Assembly (NCBI GenBank): GCA_015059365.1
Contig: SVAO01000009.1
Coordinates: 1 to 40,520 of the forward strand
DNA length: 40,520 nucleotides
Source: Bacillota bacterium
Lineage (GTDB): Bacteria > Bacillota_I > Bacilli_A > RF39 > UBA660
Direction: 5' to 3'
Below, piece after piece: positions 6,165 to 14,362 of this stretch (position 1 is its first letter; each line of letters starts with the position of its first letter). A model generated the notes under the pieces. It was not told the origin of the DNA, did not search any database, and saw nothing but the letters and a program-made list of their open reading frames with translations. A program made the position numbers and the translations under genes.

Positions 6165-7286
6165 TATTGGTTTTTCGAGTTTATCTTTAAAATTATTTTC
6201 TGTTATTAGATTATAAATGTCACTAATTTTATGCTCTAACCTTAACATTTCATTTTCAAATGATTTACAATTTGTGATAATAGGTATGGATAAATTTTTC
6301 TTAATTAATTTTAAATAATCTTGTCCAGTTTTATTGAAACCTAATATTCTTATATATTCAATTTTATTCATTTTTTTAGCTTGTTCCTTAGTAAAAGAAC
6401 ACAAAATATGAATAAACATTCTAGATATTTTATTATATGTATAACGTTTGGTTTTAATATCATTTATAAGTTCTTCTAGAGAATTACATTTATTTATATA
6501 TTTTAATATCCTATTTTCGATTCCTTCATCGACTGTTTGATATTTACTTAAATCGTTATCACTTAAAATTTTATATTTTAATAATTGGAATAGTTTTTCA
6601 TCATAGTTTTTAAAGTTTATGTACTTTGTAACATAATTTGGTACAAAATTAGTAATATCTTTTTTTTCTTTTATTAAATTCCTAATTGCGGATGCACTTA
6701 CAATATTAGAATTTGTATTTAAGTCATGGTAATTATTTGTTCTTTTAATTGTGATGGGTTGAATTTTAAAACTGTTACTTTTAATTTCACGAACGTAACT
6801 TAATCCTAACAAGTCGTTTGGTTCTTTAATATTTATTTTTGATAATTTAGTTAATGCTTTAGATAGTGCGGTAGGATAGTTAATACCTTCCTTTAGGTAT
6901 ATATTAACTAATTTATGGTATTCATTATTATTAAGTTGAATATCTGCTAAATAATTTAGTGTATTAATGTCGTTTGATTCACTACCAAATATAAGATACT
7001 CACAATTCATATGTTCTAGTATTTGAACTGCACCTTTTGCAAAAATATCAGCAGACTGAGTTGCGAAGGGAAATGGTAACTCTAAAACTAAATCAATTCC
7101 TGCTTCTAATGATATTTTAGTTTTATCCCATTTATTAATAATACTTATTTCACCACGTTCAGTAAATGATGGACTTAAAACTAAAATTATCAAATGTTCA
7201 GGAAACATTTTTTTAATTTCTTCTAAATGATATAAATGGCCATTATGGAATGGGTTGTATTCGCAAATTATTCCAACACTTTTCAT
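6150..7286 (-). CDS. tmcAL: tRNA(Met) cytidine acetate ligase (YlbM family)
   Basis: Nucleotidyltransferase-fold enzyme that activates acetate with ATP and acetylates the wobble cytidine of elongator tRNA-Met. The N-terminus VGIICEYNPFHNGHLYHL carries the HxGH motif (His14, His17). ELPFPFATQSADIFAKGAV and the second nucleotide-binding motif SASAIRNLIKE follow. Length 378 is close to the usual 390-400. GGAGG lies 7 bases before the ATG. It is divergent from yceD-rpmF, as in several Bacilli. Confidence 0.92.
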   Translation of the reverse strand: MKSVGIICEYNPFHNGHLYHLEEIKKMFPEHLIILVLSPSFTERGEISIINKWDKTKISLEAGIDLVLELPFPFATQSADIFAKGAVQILEHMNCEYLIFGSESNDINTLNYLADIQLNNNEYHKLVNIYLKEGINYPTALSKALTKLSKINIKEPNDLLGLSYVREIKSNSFKIQPITIKRTNNYHDLNTNSNIVSASAIRNLIKEKKDITNFVPNYVTKYINFKNYDEKLFQLLKYKILSDNDLSKYQTVDEGIENRILKYINKCNSLEELINDIKTKRYTYNKISRMFIHILCSFTKEQAKKMNKIEYIRILGFNKTGQDYLKLIKKNLSIPIITNCKSFENEMLRLEHKISDIYNLITENNFKDKLEKPIIKID

Positions 7287-7359
7287 GATTATTCCTCCGT
7301 TTGTTATATAATAACATAAAAATTAAAATTTGTATTCATAATTTTAATATATAAAACAA

Positions 7360-7388
7360 TTGCAAAAACTTAATAACTTATGTATAAT
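7360..7388 (+). promoter_or_regulatory. Promoter of yceD-rpmF
   Basis: TTGCAA, 17 bases, TATAAT. The -10 element lies inside an upstream in-frame ATG extension, which shows that the protein starts at the later ATG. Confidence 0.75.
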
Positions 7389-7406
7389 GTACGTGTTGGT
7401 GATATT

Positions 7407-7892
7407 ATGGAATTTAATTTATTAAGATTAAAGAATGGATTAGATAAGTATATTGATATTGATTTAACATATTCTTTTACTAAAGAAGAAATTGAAGGAA
7501 CTGATCTTTTAAGTTTAAATAATGTTAAAATAAAAGGTGAAATTACTAAGAACGCAATAGATGATATTATGATACATTTGAATGTTAGTGGGCAAATGGA
7601 ACTTCCTTGTGCAATAACATTGGTGCCCGTTATTTACCCATTTGAGGTAGAAATTGATGGTAGTAGAGAAGAATTAATAGATGAACAGGCAGAAAATGCA
7701 AAAAAAGATGAAAATATACTTGATATTTTCCCGATAATATGGGAAAATATATTAATGGAAATTCCCATGAAAGTTGTAAGCCCAGGATCTGAGGATAAAC
7801 TTACCAATTTGCAAGGTGATGGTTGGAGAGTTATTACAGAAGAAGAAAAAGAAATTAATCCTGAATTGGCTAAGTTAAAAGATTTATTGTAA
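7407..7892 (+). CDS. YceD family protein (DUF177)
   Basis: YceD/DUF177 proteins are associated with 23S rRNA processing or ribosome assembly and usually sit just before rpmF, as here. The fold is visible as an N-terminal strand-rich part (VKIKGEITKNAIDD, MIHLNVSGQMELPCAITL) and the C-terminal NPELAKLKDLL helix. The Cys pair of many homologues is reduced to one Cys in LPCAITL. The start was chosen at the ATG behind GGTGATATT because an in-frame ATG 27 bases earlier precedes the -10 box. At 161 aa it is of normal length. Confidence 0.88.
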   Translation: MEFNLLRLKNGLDKYIDIDLTYSFTKEEIEGTDLLSLNNVKIKGEITKNAIDDIMIHLNVSGQMELPCAITLVPVIYPFEVEIDGSREELIDEQAENAKKDENILDIFPIIWENILMEIPMKVVSPGSEDKLTNLQGDGWRVITEEEKEINPELAKLKDLL

Positions 7893-7907
7893 GAAAGAGG
7901 TGGAATC

Positions 7908-8099
7908 ATGGCTGTACCATTTAGAAAAGTAAGTAAGACTAGAGGAAGAATGAGAAGAACTCATTATAAAATAAGTGCTAATGAAACAACTAAATGTCCA
8001 AAATGTGGTGCTGAAGTTAGACCACACCGTGTATGTCCAGAATGTGGATCATATAAAGGGAAAGAAGTTGTCAAGACTGCTGAAGAAACAACTAAATAG
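7908..8099 (+). CDS. rpmF: 50S ribosomal protein L32
   Basis: Small zinc-ribbon ribosomal protein of the large subunit. [19 protein letters not shown] is the family N-terminus, followed by CPKC and CPEC zinc-binding pairs. Its 63 residues are normal length. Start follows AAAGAGGTGG, and it is cotranscribed with yceD. The four-Cys form suggests a zinc-dependent paralogue type. Confidence 0.97.
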   Translation: MAVPFRKVSKTRGRMRRTHYKISANETTKCPKCGAEVRPHRVCPECGSYKGKEVVKTAEETTK

Positions 8100-8112
8100 T
8101 TGTTTTTTTTTT
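8087..8112 (+). terminator. Terminator of yceD-rpmF
   Basis: AACAACT, loop AAAT, AGTTGTT followed by eight T. The hairpin includes the last codons of rpmF. Confidence 0.85.
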
Positions 8113-8128
8113 ACCATATTGCTATAAT
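8100..8128 (+). promoter_or_regulatory. Promoter of the 275-aa pseudopilin
   Basis: TTGTTT, 17 bases, TATAAT. The -35 lies inside the rpmF terminator, so the two units are packed end to end. Confidence 0.6.
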
Positions 8129-8143
8129 TAGTATGGTGATGGT

Positions 8144-8971
8144 ATGAAACAAAAAGGTTTTACTTTAGTTGAAATATTAGCGGTTTTAGTATTAATTTCC
8201 GCTTTAGCAATTCTTATAGTTCCTAGTATTATTAATTATATAAACGAAAGTAAAGAAGAAATAAGTCATGTTACGAGCGAACTAATTTATTCTGGTGCAA
8301 AATTATATGTTGATTCTAAACCTAATGAATATCCCAAAGAATCAGGAAATAAATTTTGTGTCACATTAAAAGAAGTGGTAGATGCTAATTATTTAACTGC
8401 TCCTATTTTGGACAGTGTAAGTGGTAATGAAATTGATTTAAATAAATTTGTTAAAATAAATTATGTTTATGATGATGAATTACAAATGAATAAATTTGAA
8501 TATGAAATAATAGACAGTTGTAAAATGTGTATTTTATTAAATGATTCAGATAATAGTGGAACAATAACATTCGGGGATAAGTATAGTTGTAATCCTGGAG
8601 ATGGATATAAAAATTTTTATGTATTAGAAACAGGAGATAATATTTCATTAATTATGAGTGAGAACATTGATAAAAATGTTGTTAATGAACGTGAAGTAAT
8701 TAACAGTTTTGAACAGTATATGGCCAATTGGAGTGATACTAGAATCATAGAAAAAAATTTACCAACGTATGAACAAGTAACAGGCGGTAAAATTGAGACT
8801 GTTGCACATGTTACTCAGGCATGGTGGCTTGAAGGATATTATTGGACTTCATTGATTGATGGGATTTCTAATTCAAGATGGGCAGTTAGACAAAATATAT
8901 TAGATTATATAGAAAATGATGGAAGAACTGGTATTCGCCCAGTAATAACTATTTCATCAGATGATTTATAA
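8144..8971 (+). CDS. Type IV pseudopilin-like protein with C-terminal RPVITI domain
   Basis: The N-terminus MKQKGFTLVEILAVLVLISA is a class III prepilin signal: cleavage after Gly5 leaves Phe1 and Glu5, followed by the hydrophobic assembly helix. The body has paired cysteines and DSDNSGTIT, which looks like a calcium-binding loop. The C-terminus has YYWTSLIDG and GIRPVITIS, a pattern seen in DUF6273-type extracytoplasmic domains. It stands alone, with its own promoter and terminator. Expected to be processed by a prepilin peptidase not in this window and to act at the cell surface. Ligand unknown. Confidence 0.8.
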   Translation: MKQKGFTLVEILAVLVLISALAILIVPSIINYINESKEEISHVTSELIYSGAKLYVDSKPNEYPKESGNKFCVTLKEVVDANYLTAPILDSVSGNEIDLNKFVKINYVYDDELQMNKFEYEIIDSCKMCILLNDSDNSGTITFGDKYSCNPGDGYKNFYVLETGDNISLIMSENIDKNVVNEREVINSFEQYMANWSDTRIIEKNLPTYEQVTGGKIETVAHVTQAWWLEGYYWTSLIDGISNSRWAVRQNILDYIENDGRTGIRPVITISSDDL

Positions 8972-8981
8972 AATAAAAAAA

Positions 8982-9006
8982 GGCAACTTAAGTGAAGTTG
9001 TCTTTT
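8982..9006. terminator. Bidirectional terminator
   Basis: GGCAACTT, loop AAGTG, AAGTTGTC, with TTTT after it on the plus strand and seven T on the minus strand. It serves the pseudopilin gene and the converging rodA. Confidence 0.75.
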
Positions 9007-10135
9007 AGTTTTTATATCTTAAAATTTCATTTGAAACATTAAAAATAATTCCTAGCATAATCATGTAACTAAGTAAACTAGAACCACCATAACTTATAAA
9101 GGGAAGAGTGATTCCGGTTATCGGCATCAATCCTATAGTCATTCCAATATTTTGAAATTGTTGATATATTAACATCCCAATAATACCACCAATTATATAT
9201 TTATTAATATTTGAATTAGTTTTGGTTGCTAATAAAATTAGTTTTATGTCAAAAAAAGCAAATAGGCTTAGTAGCAATATAGTTCCAATAAAACCAGTAT
9301 TGTTTGCATATACTGCAAATATGAAATCTGTTTGAGGTTCTGGAAAGTAAATAGGAGTATTATTAAATCCATGTCCTATTATCCCACCTGAACCTATTGC
9401 GGCTAATCCATTTTCCAATTGATATCCTGACGAACTAGACCAATCTAATAGTCGGTCAATACGTAAAAAGAAGCTTGTTCCAAAAATATCTACAAACAAA
9501 TTAGAATTAAGAAAGTAAATCAGTAGAATTATTGCGATTAAAACGAAAGATAAAGCAAAAAGTAATATAAACCATCGGTATCTAATTCCTGAGATAAATA
9601 ACATAATGATAGTAATTACAAGATAAATTAGAACAACGCCTGTATCAGGTTGTAAAAATGTTAAAATACTAGGGATTAGTACAACAAGTCCTATTTTGAG
9701 TAAAAATAAGAATTCTTCTTTAATATTTGGATTAGGATATTTTTCATTAAAATTATGAATTAAAGTCCCGATTGTGATTATTAGAATAATTTTCATAAAT
9801 TCACTAGGTTGAAAGACTCCAATACCTGGGATAGAAAACCAACACTTAGCGTTATTTATCGGTTCTGCAAAAATAAGTAATGCAATTAGTAATAAGATTC
9901 CTGTACCATATAAAAACCAAACATGTTTATAAATATAGTCGTTACCTATATACATTATAAAAAACGCTATTAAAAAACCTAATCCATACCATAAAATTTG
10001 TTTAAAAACCAAATTATCTAAATAATCAGGTAATAATTTTTGTGCACTATTAATGCTAAAGATACTTATTAAAAAGAAGGCGATAATGCATAAAAGGATA
10101 TTTTTGTCTATTTTAAATTTTGAAGTTTTTTTCAT
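9005..10135 (-). CDS. rodA: RodA/FtsW/SpoVE family glycosyltransferase, probably RodA
   Basis: SEDS-family peptidoglycan polymerase with about ten membrane segments. Diagnostic stretches are WFSIPGIGVFQPSEFMKI, FLQPDTG, PEPQTDFIFAV and LPFISYGGSSL. The QPSEFMKI form and 376-residue length favour RodA over FtsW or SpoVE, but a sporulation SpoVE role cannot be excluded. The start was set at the ATG behind GGTGATAAT; an in-frame ATG four codons earlier would overlap that ribosome site. It is monocistronic, and a -10 TATAAT is at 10172-10177 on the minus strand. Confidence 0.88.
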   Translation of the reverse strand: MKKTSKFKIDKNILLCIIAFFLISIFSINSAQKLLPDYLDNLVFKQILWYGLGFLIAFFIMYIGNDYIYKHVWFLYGTGILLLIALLIFAEPINNAKCWFSIPGIGVFQPSEFMKIILIITIGTLIHNFNEKYPNPNIKEEFLFLLKIGLVVLIPSILTFLQPDTGVVLIYLVITIIMLFISGIRYRWFILLFALSFVLIAIILLIYFLNSNLFVDIFGTSFFLRIDRLLDWSSSSGYQLENGLAAIGSGGIIGHGFNNTPIYFPEPQTDFIFAVYANNTGFIGTILLLSLFAFFDIKLILLATKTNSNINKYIIGGIIGMLIYQQFQNIGMTIGLMPITGITLPFISYGGSSLLSYMIMLGIIFNVSNEILRYKN

Positions 10136-10231
10136 ATTATCACCCATTATTATCTTACACTAATTATTTTAATTATACAACAAATGTACATTTACAATAA
10201 TAAAATAATAGTAAAATCTTTATATTTATAG

Positions 10232-10237
10232 TATAAT
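10232..10237 (+). promoter_or_regulatory. Putative -10 box of the EIIB-like gene
   Basis: TATAAT lies 18 bases before the start codon. No convincing -35 is present. Confidence 0.4.
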
Positions 10238-10254
10238 GATAATAGGTGATAAAA

Positions 10255-10569
10255 ATGCAATATATACAGTATTTAATTATAATTGTTGTTTTGGTTATAA
10301 TAGCACTTTCTATTACAAGGACAAAAAAGAAGGATTATAAGATTGAAGTTAATAAATTGGTTGATTATTTAGGTGGAAAAAATAATATTATTGATTATGA
10401 AGCTAATAAATCTAGATTTATTGTAACATTAAAAAATGTAGATTTAGTTAATAAGGATGCTATTCAAAAAATGGGTGCTCAAGGAATAGTTGAAATTGAT
10501 AATCAATTAAAAATTATTTTAGGACCAGACGCAAAACAAATAAAAAAATACATTAATGATTTAAAGTGA
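10255..10569 (+). CDS. Membrane-anchored PTS EIIB-like protein lacking the phosphorylated Cys
   Basis: One N-terminal membrane segment (YLIIIVVLVIIALSI) is followed by a domain that reads like a sugar-PTS EIIB of the glucose type: LVDYLGGKNNIIDYEANKSR, then MGAQGIVEIDNQLKIILGP and a closing helix. In true EIIB the phosphorylated cysteine sits in a DACxTRLR motif; here the same place reads YEANKSRF, so phosphotransfer is unlikely. The start chosen is the ATG behind AGGTGATAAA. It is monocistronic with its own terminator. A regulatory or scaffold role is a guess. Confidence 0.75.
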   Translation: MQYIQYLIIIVVLVIIALSITRTKKKDYKIEVNKLVDYLGGKNNIIDYEANKSRFIVTLKNVDLVNKDAIQKMGAQGIVEIDNQLKIILGPDAKQIKKYINDLK

Positions 10570-10585
10570 AATATTCACTTTTTTT
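10563..10585 (+). terminator. Terminator of the EIIB-like gene
   Basis: AAAGTGAA, loop ATA, TTCACTTT followed by T-rich sequence. Confidence 0.8.
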
Positions 10586-10590
10586 CTTTT

Positions 10591-10633
10591 TTCGACAAAA
10601 TATGACAATCGAAAATGATATATTATTGTCGAA
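10591..10633 (+). promoter_or_regulatory. Inverted pair of Spo0A-box-like sequences before the sensor kinase
   Basis: TTCGACAA at 10591-10598 and its exact inverse TTGTCGAA at 10626-10633 match the 0A box (TTGTCGAA, core TGNCGAA). The first overlaps a TCGACA that could serve as a -35; the second touches the ribosome site AAAGGGGAG. No good -10 was found at the right spacing. The target would be a kinase gene of the type that feeds Spo0A. Confidence 0.6.
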
Positions 10634-10645
10634 AGGGGAGATATT

Positions 10646-11893
10646 ATGAGTTTTATTGAAAACTTTACTTTAAATGCTATTTATATTTTATTTCCATTAA
10701 TATTATATTTATTTTATTTTGCTTACAATAAGGCGTTTGAAAAAGATGTACAAAATATAATTTTAGATTTTTGTTTATTAACGTCTTTTTATTTAACCAG
10801 TAGATTTGGTATTTTTTCAAATATTCAGATATCTATTTTAGTGTTTAATATTCCTTTGCTGATTGCTTATTTATATAAACGGGATTTAAGTGTATTAATT
10901 CTTTCAGTCAGTATAATAATATATTATTATCAATCTTATTTTGCTTTGTTTTTAATATTTATCGTAGAATATTTAATCTATTATTTTGTTTATTTGAAAA
11001 TTGTTAAAAAAGATAACAATCAAAATTTATATATATTTATTTTTATAATGATTAAAATGTTATTTACTTTTGTTTTTGTATTTTTATTAGTACAAAAAGG
11101 ATTATATGTAAATATCGGATTTTTTAAATTTGTTGTTTATTTAATTTTGTTTATTATTTTAATTTATTTTGTGATATATCTTTTAAGGAAGGGGGAAAAA
11201 ATTGTAAAACTTGAAATGACATTAAAAGAGTTACAGAAGGAAAAACAAATTAGAACCTCTCTTTTTAAGATAACTCATGAAATTAAAAATCCTATTGCGG
11301 TATGTAAAGGTTATTTAGACATGTTTGATGTTAATGATTTAAAACATAGTCGTAAGTATATTCCAATTATAAGATCGGAAATTAATCGTACGTTATTATT
11401 ATTGCAAGACTTTTTAGATTGTAATCATTTAAAAATAAATAAGGATATTTTAGATATTAATCTATTGTTAGAAGATGTAGGGGATGAATGTGTTCCATTA
11501 TTAGAAAGTAGGATGATAAATTATATTTCGCATATTGATGATGATGAACTTTATATAGAGGGTGATTATGAAAGATTGAAACAAGTATTTATTAATATAA
11601 TAAAAAATAGTATTGAAGCTATTAATACTAGTGATAATAGTTATATTGAGATTGATACTAAACTAGAAGAAAATAATATTCATATTTTTATTGAAGATAA
11701 TGGGACTGGTATTTCTCCAGAGGATTTAGAAAAGATTTGTAATCCATTTTATACAACTAAGAAAAATGGAACGGGATTAGGTATAACATTATCAACAGAA
11801 ATAATAGAGGCTCATGGTGGAAAAATAATTTATACTTCAAAATTAGGAGAGTGGACTAATGTAGAAGTAATATTACCACTAAAAAACAGCTAG
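10646..11893 (+). CDS. Membrane sensor histidine kinase, possible sporulation kinase
   Basis: The first 180 residues hold about six membrane helices with no large extracellular loop. A short coiled linker leads to the HisKA domain with phospho-acceptor His211 (KITHEIKNPIAVCKGYL). The ATPase domain has the N box (VFINIIKNSIEAI, about 315-326), G1 (DNGTGIS, 351-357), the FYTTKKNGTGLGI lid and G2 (375-380), and AHGGKI. No response regulator gene is adjacent, as with orphan kinases of the Spo0A pathway such as KinB. Flanking Spo0A-box-like sites support a sporulation link. The sensed signal is unknown. Confidence 0.85.
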   Translation: MSFIENFTLNAIYILFPLILYLFYFAYNKAFEKDVQNIILDFCLLTSFYLTSRFGIFSNIQISILVFNIPLLIAYLYKRDLSVLILSVSIIIYYYQSYFALFLIFIVEYLIYYFVYLKIVKKDNNQNLYIFIFIMIKMLFTFVFVFLLVQKGLYVNIGFFKFVVYLILFIILIYFVIYLLRKGEKIVKLEMTLKELQKEKQIRTSLFKITHEIKNPIAVCKGYLDMFDVNDLKHSRKYIPIIRSEINRTLLLLQDFLDCNHLKINKDILDINLLLEDVGDECVPLLESRMINYISHIDDDELYIEGDYERLKQVFINIIKNSIEAINTSDNSYIEIDTKLEENNIHIFIEDNGTGISPEDLEKICNPFYTTKKNGTGLGITLSTEIIEAHGGKIIYTSKLGEWTNVEVILPLKNS

Positions 11894-11911
11894 AAATTTT
11901 AGCTGTTTTTT
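11885..11911. terminator. Bidirectional terminator
   Basis: AACAGCT and AGCTGTT flanked by A and T runs on either side. It includes the kinase stop codon and serves the converging transglutaminase-like gene. Confidence 0.8.
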
Positions 11912-12837
11912 GCTTCTGGGTAATAAATTTGATTAAATTTATGAATTTTCGTTTCTTTTTTTTGAAGTTCTTTGTTTGCTATTAAGAAAAAATCATAAAT
12001 TAGAATGTCTGAATTGTTGCTGGTTATTGGGTCATCCCAAGTTAAATCAAGATGATACCATTTATTTTCTACTAAGACATAATTCCAAACATGTCTTTCA
12101 TCTGTTGCTTTTTCGGTATAATTTGAAATTTTATAATTTTTAATCCCTAATTTATTTAAATATATTGCCATTGCGTCGCTATAACCGCTACATACTGCAT
12201 ATCCTTCAACTAGGGCACCATAGGCAGTATATGGATGATATGGGTATGAATCTTTATTTGAATTAATATCAAAGTTTTTATCATATTTAGTATTATTTAT
12301 AAGCCAATCATGAAATACTTTAATTTTTTCTTTAGTGGTCATATTATTAGTAATGTGTTTTTTTATAAAAATATCTAACATTTCATTTATTACAATTTTT
12401 TGTTCTTCTGAATATAAGTTTTCAATTTCTATTGTTATTTTATTAAAATTATTGATGGAAACAGATAAACCATCAAATGAGTTAAAGGGGTGTACATAAT
12501 TATTTATTGCTTCTACATAATTATCATTTTGAATATAATCTTTGAAGTCATTTATACAATTTTTATATCCAAAATCACAAAAGAATGAAAAAGAATCATA
12601 ACCACTATTTAATATAGTGTATAAAAAATTATTAAAGTCATCTTTACTTTTTATGGTTAATTCATTAGTATTTTGTAATAATAAGAAATCTTCGGATTTG
12701 TAATACTCGTTTGGTTCTGCAATTTCATATTGATCTTTAAAGATGATTTTTTGAATTACAAATTGTGAAACATCATCCTTTTTCCAAATGAGTATACCTA
12801 TAGTAATTATAAAAATAAATAGTAGAAACTTTTTCAT
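11899..12837 (-). CDS. Membrane-anchored transglutaminase-like protein
   Basis: An N-terminal signal or anchor helix (residues 3-18) is followed by about 150 residues of no clear family, then a transglutaminase-like papain-fold domain. The catalytic triad is visible: Cys216 (YAVCSGYSDAM), His249 (ERHVWNYV) and Asp264 (HLDLTWDDP). Such proteins act outside the membrane as peptidases or cross-linking enzymes; the substrate here is unknown. Start ATG lies behind AGGTGATAAT. It is monocistronic and converges on the kinase gene, so a sporulation role is only a guess from position. Confidence 0.82.
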   Translation of the reverse strand: MKKFLLFIFIITIGILIWKKDDVSQFVIQKIIFKDQYEIAEPNEYYKSEDFLLLQNTNELTIKSKDDFNNFLYTILNSGYDSFSFFCDFGYKNCINDFKDYIQNDNYVEAINNYVHPFNSFDGLSVSINNFNKITIEIENLYSEEQKIVINEMLDIFIKKHITNNMTTKEKIKVFHDWLINNTKYDKNFDINSNKDSYPYHPYTAYGALVEGYAVCSGYSDAMAIYLNKLGIKNYKISNYTEKATDERHVWNYVLVENKWYHLDLTWDDPITSNNSDILIYDFFLIANKELQKKETKIHKFNQIYYPEAKNS

Positions 12838-12873
12838 ATTATCACCTAGAATAAATTATATCAAAAATATAAT

Positions 12874-12899
12874 AAAAAAAGAAGTATAATTATTACTTC
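12874..12899 (-). terminator. Terminator of rpsT
   Basis: On the minus strand GAAGTA and TACTTC pair around a 7-base loop, followed by seven T. The hairpin overlaps the stop codon. Confidence 0.65.
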
Positions 12900-13156
12900 A
12901 TTTCATTTACTTTTTTTGTTAAACGAGATTTGTTACGAGCGCAAGTGTTTTTAGATGTAACGCCTTTTGAAGCAGCTTTATCAATTCTTTTGATAGCTAT
13001 TTTTAAAGTACTTTCGGCTTTTTCTTTATCTTTAGCGATTACAGCTTTTTCTACGTTCTTAATAGCTGTATGCATACTAGCTTTATATTCATTATTACTT
13101 ACATTTCTTCTTTTAATTACGTTAATTGCTTTTTTTGCATTCTTCATATTTGGCAT
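12893..13156 (-). CDS. rpsT: 30S ribosomal protein S20
   Basis: Small basic helical protein that binds 16S rRNA. The N-terminus MPNMKNAKKAINVIKRRN and the KRIDKAASKGVTSKNTCARN segment are family hallmarks. 87 residues is normal. Start follows GGAGGTGAGATT. It is divergent from gpr, the same neighbourhood as rpsT-gpr in Bacillus. Confidence 0.97.
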   Translation of the reverse strand: MPNMKNAKKAINVIKRRNVSNNEYKASMHTAIKNVEKAVIAKDKEKAESTLKIAIKRIDKAASKGVTSKNTCARNKSRLTKKVNEMK

Positions 13157-13188
13157 AATCTCACCTCCAAGTCATTTCGATACTTAAT

Positions 13189-13217
13189 ATTTTAGCAAAC
13201 ATTTAAATAAAATGCAA
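13189..13217 (-). promoter_or_regulatory. Promoter of rpsT
   Basis: On the minus strand: TTGCAT, 17 bases, TAAAAT, about 30 bases before the start codon. Confidence 0.65.
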
Positions 13218-13277
13218 CGATTTTATTCAATTATAATAATATTTGAATATTTGTTAACAATAATATTGGTGAAAAAT

Positions 13278-14303
13278 ATGAATCATGAAATAGATTTATC
13301 AAAATATCAAGTTAGAACTGATTTAGCAATAGAACTTATAGATGAGAATAAAGAAATTGATGGTATTTCTTTTAAAAAAACAATTTTTGATGATATAACA
13401 GTTACAGACGTCACAGTTTCTGAGGAAGGGAGTATAAATATCAATAAAAAGGCAGGAATTTATATAACAGTAGAATTTAATGATGTAACTGATAAAAACA
13501 ATCAAAATTTAGTTTTAGAAATTTTTATAAAAAAGTTTAAAGAAATGCTTGAAAAACTGGAACTTGATATAAAAAAAAGTTGTTTAGTTATTGGTCTTGG
13601 TAATGATCGATCGACACCAGATTCGTTAGGGCCTCTTTCAATTAACAATATATTAGTTACAAGTCATTTGATGGAATTAGGTGAACTTGCAGATGGTTTT
13701 AGAAGAGTGAGTGCGATTAATCCAGGTGTTATGGGAACAACAGGAATTGAGACTAGTGATATTATTGCGAGTATTGTGGAAAAAATTAAACCTGATTTTA
13801 TAGTTGTTATTGATGCTTTGGCTAGTCAATCAATAGAAAGGGTCAATAAGACAATTCAAATGACTGATACAGGAATTCATCCGGGTAGTGGTGTTGGAAA
13901 CAGTCGTAAGGAAATAAGTAAAGAAATTTTAGGAATTCCAGTTATTGCGATAGGCGTTCCGACTACAGTTGATGCTGTTACGATTGTGAGTGATACAATA
14001 AATTATATGTATAAACATTTTTCTTATACAAAAGAAAATATAAATAATCCTAGTAATAAATTAATGGTGTCAACGCCTAATTACTTGAAAAAGAAAATTA
14101 AAATTGATAAGGGTGATAAAAGTAAACTTTTAGGATTAATTGGAAATCTAGAAGATTTTGAAATTAAACAATTGGTGTTTGAAGTATTAAGCCCGGTTGG
14201 ATATAATTTGATGGTAACACCAAAAGAAATAGATTTTCTAATAGAAAAGTTAAGTTATATTATTGGTGAAGGTATTAATAAATCATTACATGAGAATGTT
14301 TAA
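13278..14303 (+). CDS. gpr: Germination protease GPR
   Basis: Aspartic-type endopeptidase that degrades small acid-soluble spore proteins at germination. The N-terminal YQVRTDLAIEL contains the autoprocessing region where the zymogen loses its short propeptide. GLGNDRSTPDSLGP and VVIDALASQSIERVNKTIQ are the conserved active-site regions; GIHPGSGVGN and GVPTTVDAVTI follow. The ATG behind GGTGAAAA was chosen; an earlier in-frame ATG lacks a ribosome site. 341 residues is close to normal. It is followed by a terminator and spoIIP. Confidence 0.95.
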   Translation: MNHEIDLSKYQVRTDLAIELIDENKEIDGISFKKTIFDDITVTDVTVSEEGSININKKAGIYITVEFNDVTDKNNQNLVLEIFIKKFKEMLEKLELDIKKSCLVIGLGNDRSTPDSLGPLSINNILVTSHLMELGELADGFRRVSAINPGVMGTTGIETSDIIASIVEKIKPDFIVVIDALASQSIERVNKTIQMTDTGIHPGSGVGNSRKEISKEILGIPVIAIGVPTTVDAVTIVSDTINYMYKHFSYTKENINNPSNKLMVSTPNYLKKKIKIDKGDKSKLLGLIGNLEDFEIKQLVFEVLSPVGYNLMVTPKEIDFLIEKLSYIIGEGINKSLHENV

Positions 14304-14320
14304 TCGACATTCTTTTTTTT
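14293..14320 (+). terminator. Terminator after gpr
   Basis: AGAATGT, 7-base loop, ACATTCT followed by seven more T; it includes the gpr stop. Confidence 0.7.
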
Positions 14321-14362
14321 CATATTATGTTAATATCAGAATAATATAGATTGGGTGATAAG

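Noticed and set aside
7634..7909. Long minus-strand frame opposite yceD
   Set aside because: No ribosome site, Ser/Ile/Phe composition typical of an antisense reading of an AT-rich gene, and the plus strand holds a known family.
12930..13187. Plus-strand frame opposite rpsT with hydrophobic residues
   Set aside because: Apparent membrane protein is the usual antisense shadow of a Lys/Ala-rich ribosomal protein gene.
14320..14347. Sigma-E-like promoter TCATATT-13-AATAATAT before spoIIP
   Set aside because: Only five of eight -10 positions match, and the predicted start would fall on the ribosome binding site. It is plausible in biology but too weak here.
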